Assembly: GCA_002095305.1 (NCBI GenBank)
Contig: MIEI01000052.1
Span: forward strand, 1 to 34,851
DNA: 34,851 nt
Source of the DNA: Pantoea brenneri
GTDB taxonomy: Bacteria > Pseudomonadota > Gammaproteobacteria > Enterobacterales > Enterobacteriaceae
Reading direction: 5' to 3'
Numbering within the stretch: the stretch's first letter is position 1; each line of letters opens with the position of its first letter. Both the position numbers and the translations under genes were made by a program. Below the pieces are notes generated by a model. That model was not told the origin of the DNA, did not search any database, and worked only from the letters and a program-made list of their open reading frames with translations. This document shows, piece by piece, positions 33,643-34,851 of the stretch.

Positions 33643-34731
33643 ATGCGTAACTATTCTATTGCCGCTATTCCTGCTGACGGTATCGGTCCTGAGGTCATCT
33701 CAGCCGGCATTGACGTCCTCAGGGCGCTGTCACAGCGCGATCCGCAGCTGAAATTTGATATTCAGACTTTCGACTGGGGTTCTGACTACTACAAACGCTA
33801 CGGTGTGATGATGCCGGAAGATGGCTTGCAGACGCTGAAAAAATTCGATGCGATCTATTTCGGCGCGGTGGGCGCACCGGATGTGCCTGATCACATCACC
33901 CTCTGGGGACTGCGCCTGCCGATTTGCCAGGGATTCGATCAGTACGCCAATGTGCGGCCGACCAAAATTCTGCCCGGCGTCACGTCGCCGCTGCGCAACC
34001 GCGGGCCGGGCGATCTCGACTGGGTGATCGTGCGCGAAAACTCCGAAGGCGAATATTCGGGCAACGGTGGCCGCACCCATAAAGGTCTGCCGGAAGAAGT
34101 CGGCACCGAAGTGGCAATTTTCACCCGCGTCGGTGTCACGCGCATCATGCGTTATGCCTTTAAACTGGCGCAATCCCGACCGCGTAAGCTGCTGACGGTA
34201 GTAACGAAATCCAATGCGCAGCGTCATGGCATGGTGATGTGGGATGAAATTGCCGCTGAGGTGGCGCAGGAGTTTCCGGATGTGCAGTGGGACAAAATGC
34301 TGGTTGATGCCATGACACACCGCATGACGCTGCATCCACAGAGTCTGGATACCATCGTCGCCACCAACCTGCACGCCGATATTTTATCTGACCTGGCGGG
34401 CGCGCTGGCGGGCAGCCTGGGGGTAGCGCCTACCGCAAATATCGATCCTGAGCGGCGCTTTCCTTCCATGTTCGAGCCGATTCACGGCTCGGCCTTTGAT
34501 ATCACCGGTAAAGGCATCGCTAACCCGATCGCTACCTTCTGGACGGCGGTGCAGATGCTGGAGCATCTGGGCGAGCATCAGGCCGCCGCGCTGATCATGG
34601 AAGGCATCGAACACGTCTGCACCCACGGCATCCTGACGCCCGATGTGGGCGGCACGGCAACAACGGCCGATGTCACGCGTGCCGTGGTGCAGTTCATCGA
34701 ATCCCATTCAACCGTTGCCGAGAGTGCCTGA
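33643..34731 (+). CDS. ttuC: Tartrate dehydrogenase (TtuC type)
   Basis: The 362-residue protein is a beta-decarboxylating dehydrogenase of the isocitrate/isopropylmalate superfamily. The wording is that of Agrobacterium/Pseudomonas TtuC-type tartrate dehydrogenases rather than E. coli DmlA: DHITLWGLRLPICQGFDQYA, VRPTKILPGV, DWVIVRENSEGEYSG, FTRVGVTRIMRYAFKLAQSR, TNLHADILSDLAGALAGSLG and FEPIHGSAFDITGKG. Such enzymes need NAD, a divalent cation and K+, and convert tartrate to oxaloglycolate (and D-malate to pyruvate). It lies 18 bases after the transporter gene and 2 bases before the ttuD start, so they form one operon. The ATG at 33643 has an AGA-rich site (GGAGA) upstream. Confidence 0.93.
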   Translation: MRNYSIAAIPADGIGPEVISAGIDVLRALSQRDPQLKFDIQTFDWGSDYYKRYGVMMPEDGLQTLKKFDAIYFGAVGAPDVPDHITLWGLRLPICQGFDQYANVRPTKILPGVTSPLRNRGPGDLDWVIVRENSEGEYSGNGGRTHKGLPEEVGTEVAIFTRVGVTRIMRYAFKLAQSRPRKLLTVVTKSNAQRHGMVMWDEIAAEVAQEFPDVQWDKMLVDAMTHRMTLHPQSLDTIVATNLHADILSDLAGALAGSLGVAPTANIDPERRFPSMFEPIHGSAFDITGKGIANPIATFWTAVQMLEHLGEHQAAALIMEGIEHVCTHGILTPDVGGTATTADVTRAVVQFIESHSTVAESA

Positions 34732-34733
34732 CA

Positions 34734-34851
34734 ATGAGAAACGATCGGGCCGCAGCGATCCTGGAGAAAATCTTTAAGCAGGCGGTTGACAGTGCCCGTC
34801 CCGGGCCTGTCGTACCGGCTGCGCTGCCGCAGAAGCCCGCCGGCCGCTGCG
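34734..34851 (+). CDS. ttuD: TtuD-like hydroxypyruvate reductase / glycerate kinase, 5' part
   Basis: The ATG at 34734, two bases after the ttuC stop, opens a frame that runs to the window end. The 39 visible residues (MRNDRAAAILEKIFKQAVDS, then ARPGPVVPAALPQKPAGRC) match the N terminus of the TtuD/MOFRL family, in which an AAV-type helix is followed by a VxxxLPxxPxGR segment. Family members act as hydroxypyruvate reductase or type-2 glycerate kinase, the step after tartrate dehydrogenase in the ttu pathway. No catalytic residues are in view. The remaining gene lies outside the window. Confidence 0.75.
   Translation, partial: MRNDRAAAILEKIFKQAVDSARPGPVVPAALPQKPAGRC

Overview
The window looks like a chromosomal segment of a gamma-proteobacterium of the Erwiniaceae/Enterobacterales type (Pantoea or Erwinia-like). 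The base composition is moderately GC-rich, and the norR/norV/norW, YeaR, BisC, HcxA/YbdH, CusRS-like and SdaC-like proteins all resemble enterobacterial families. No rRNA, tRNA, CRISPR array or intact insertion sequence was seen.

Layout. (1) 1-5.3 kb: a Cys-rich copper-storage-type protein, a MarR regulator with a dinucleotide-binding reductase, a DUF1349 protein, then a gene-poor decay zone holding a LysE exporter relic, a DUF2171 gene, an OtsA C-terminal relic and a small unknown gene. (2) 5.3-10.7 kb: a nitric-oxide defence block: norW (two frameshifts), norV, a three-gene operon of small proteins (two unknown plus a YeaR-like DUF1971 protein) and divergent norR. Both norV and the three-gene operon have a sigma-54 promoter, an IHF-like site and three GT-N7-AC NorR-type sites in the same geometry. 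(3) 10.7-14.4 kb: a CAG/CAA repeat tract, an MFS exporter, an isochorismatase-like hydrolase, a RidA protein and a divergent TetR regulator with three identical-pattern operators. (4) 14.5-25.2 kb: a sulfur/amino-acid salvage block: LLM flavin monooxygenase, HcxA-like dehydrogenase, GNAT acetyltransferase, M20 deacylase, MmgE/PrpD protein, BisC-like molybdoenzyme and a polar amino-acid ABC transporter. Its content matches the Bacillus subtilis yxeKLMNOPQ set for S-(2-succino)cysteine breakdown, with two added redox enzymes. (5) 25.6-31.2 kb: an SdaC-type amino-acid permease, a CusRS-like two-component system downstream of a secreted alpha/beta hydrolase, and an AlaX-type editing protein. (6) 31.3-34.85 kb: a tartrate-utilisation cluster: LysR regulator, TtuB-like transporter, TtuC dehydrogenase and the start of TtuD, cut by the window end.

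Six genes or gene remnants (lysE relic, norW twice, MmgE/PrpD, sensor kinase, hydrolase, TtuB) are interrupted by what in every case reads as loss of exactly one base. Seven one-base losses and no one-base gains in 35 kb of otherwise well-conserved coding sequence suggest sequencing or assembly error at least as strongly as real gene decay, so the affected genes should not be treated as dead without checking reads.
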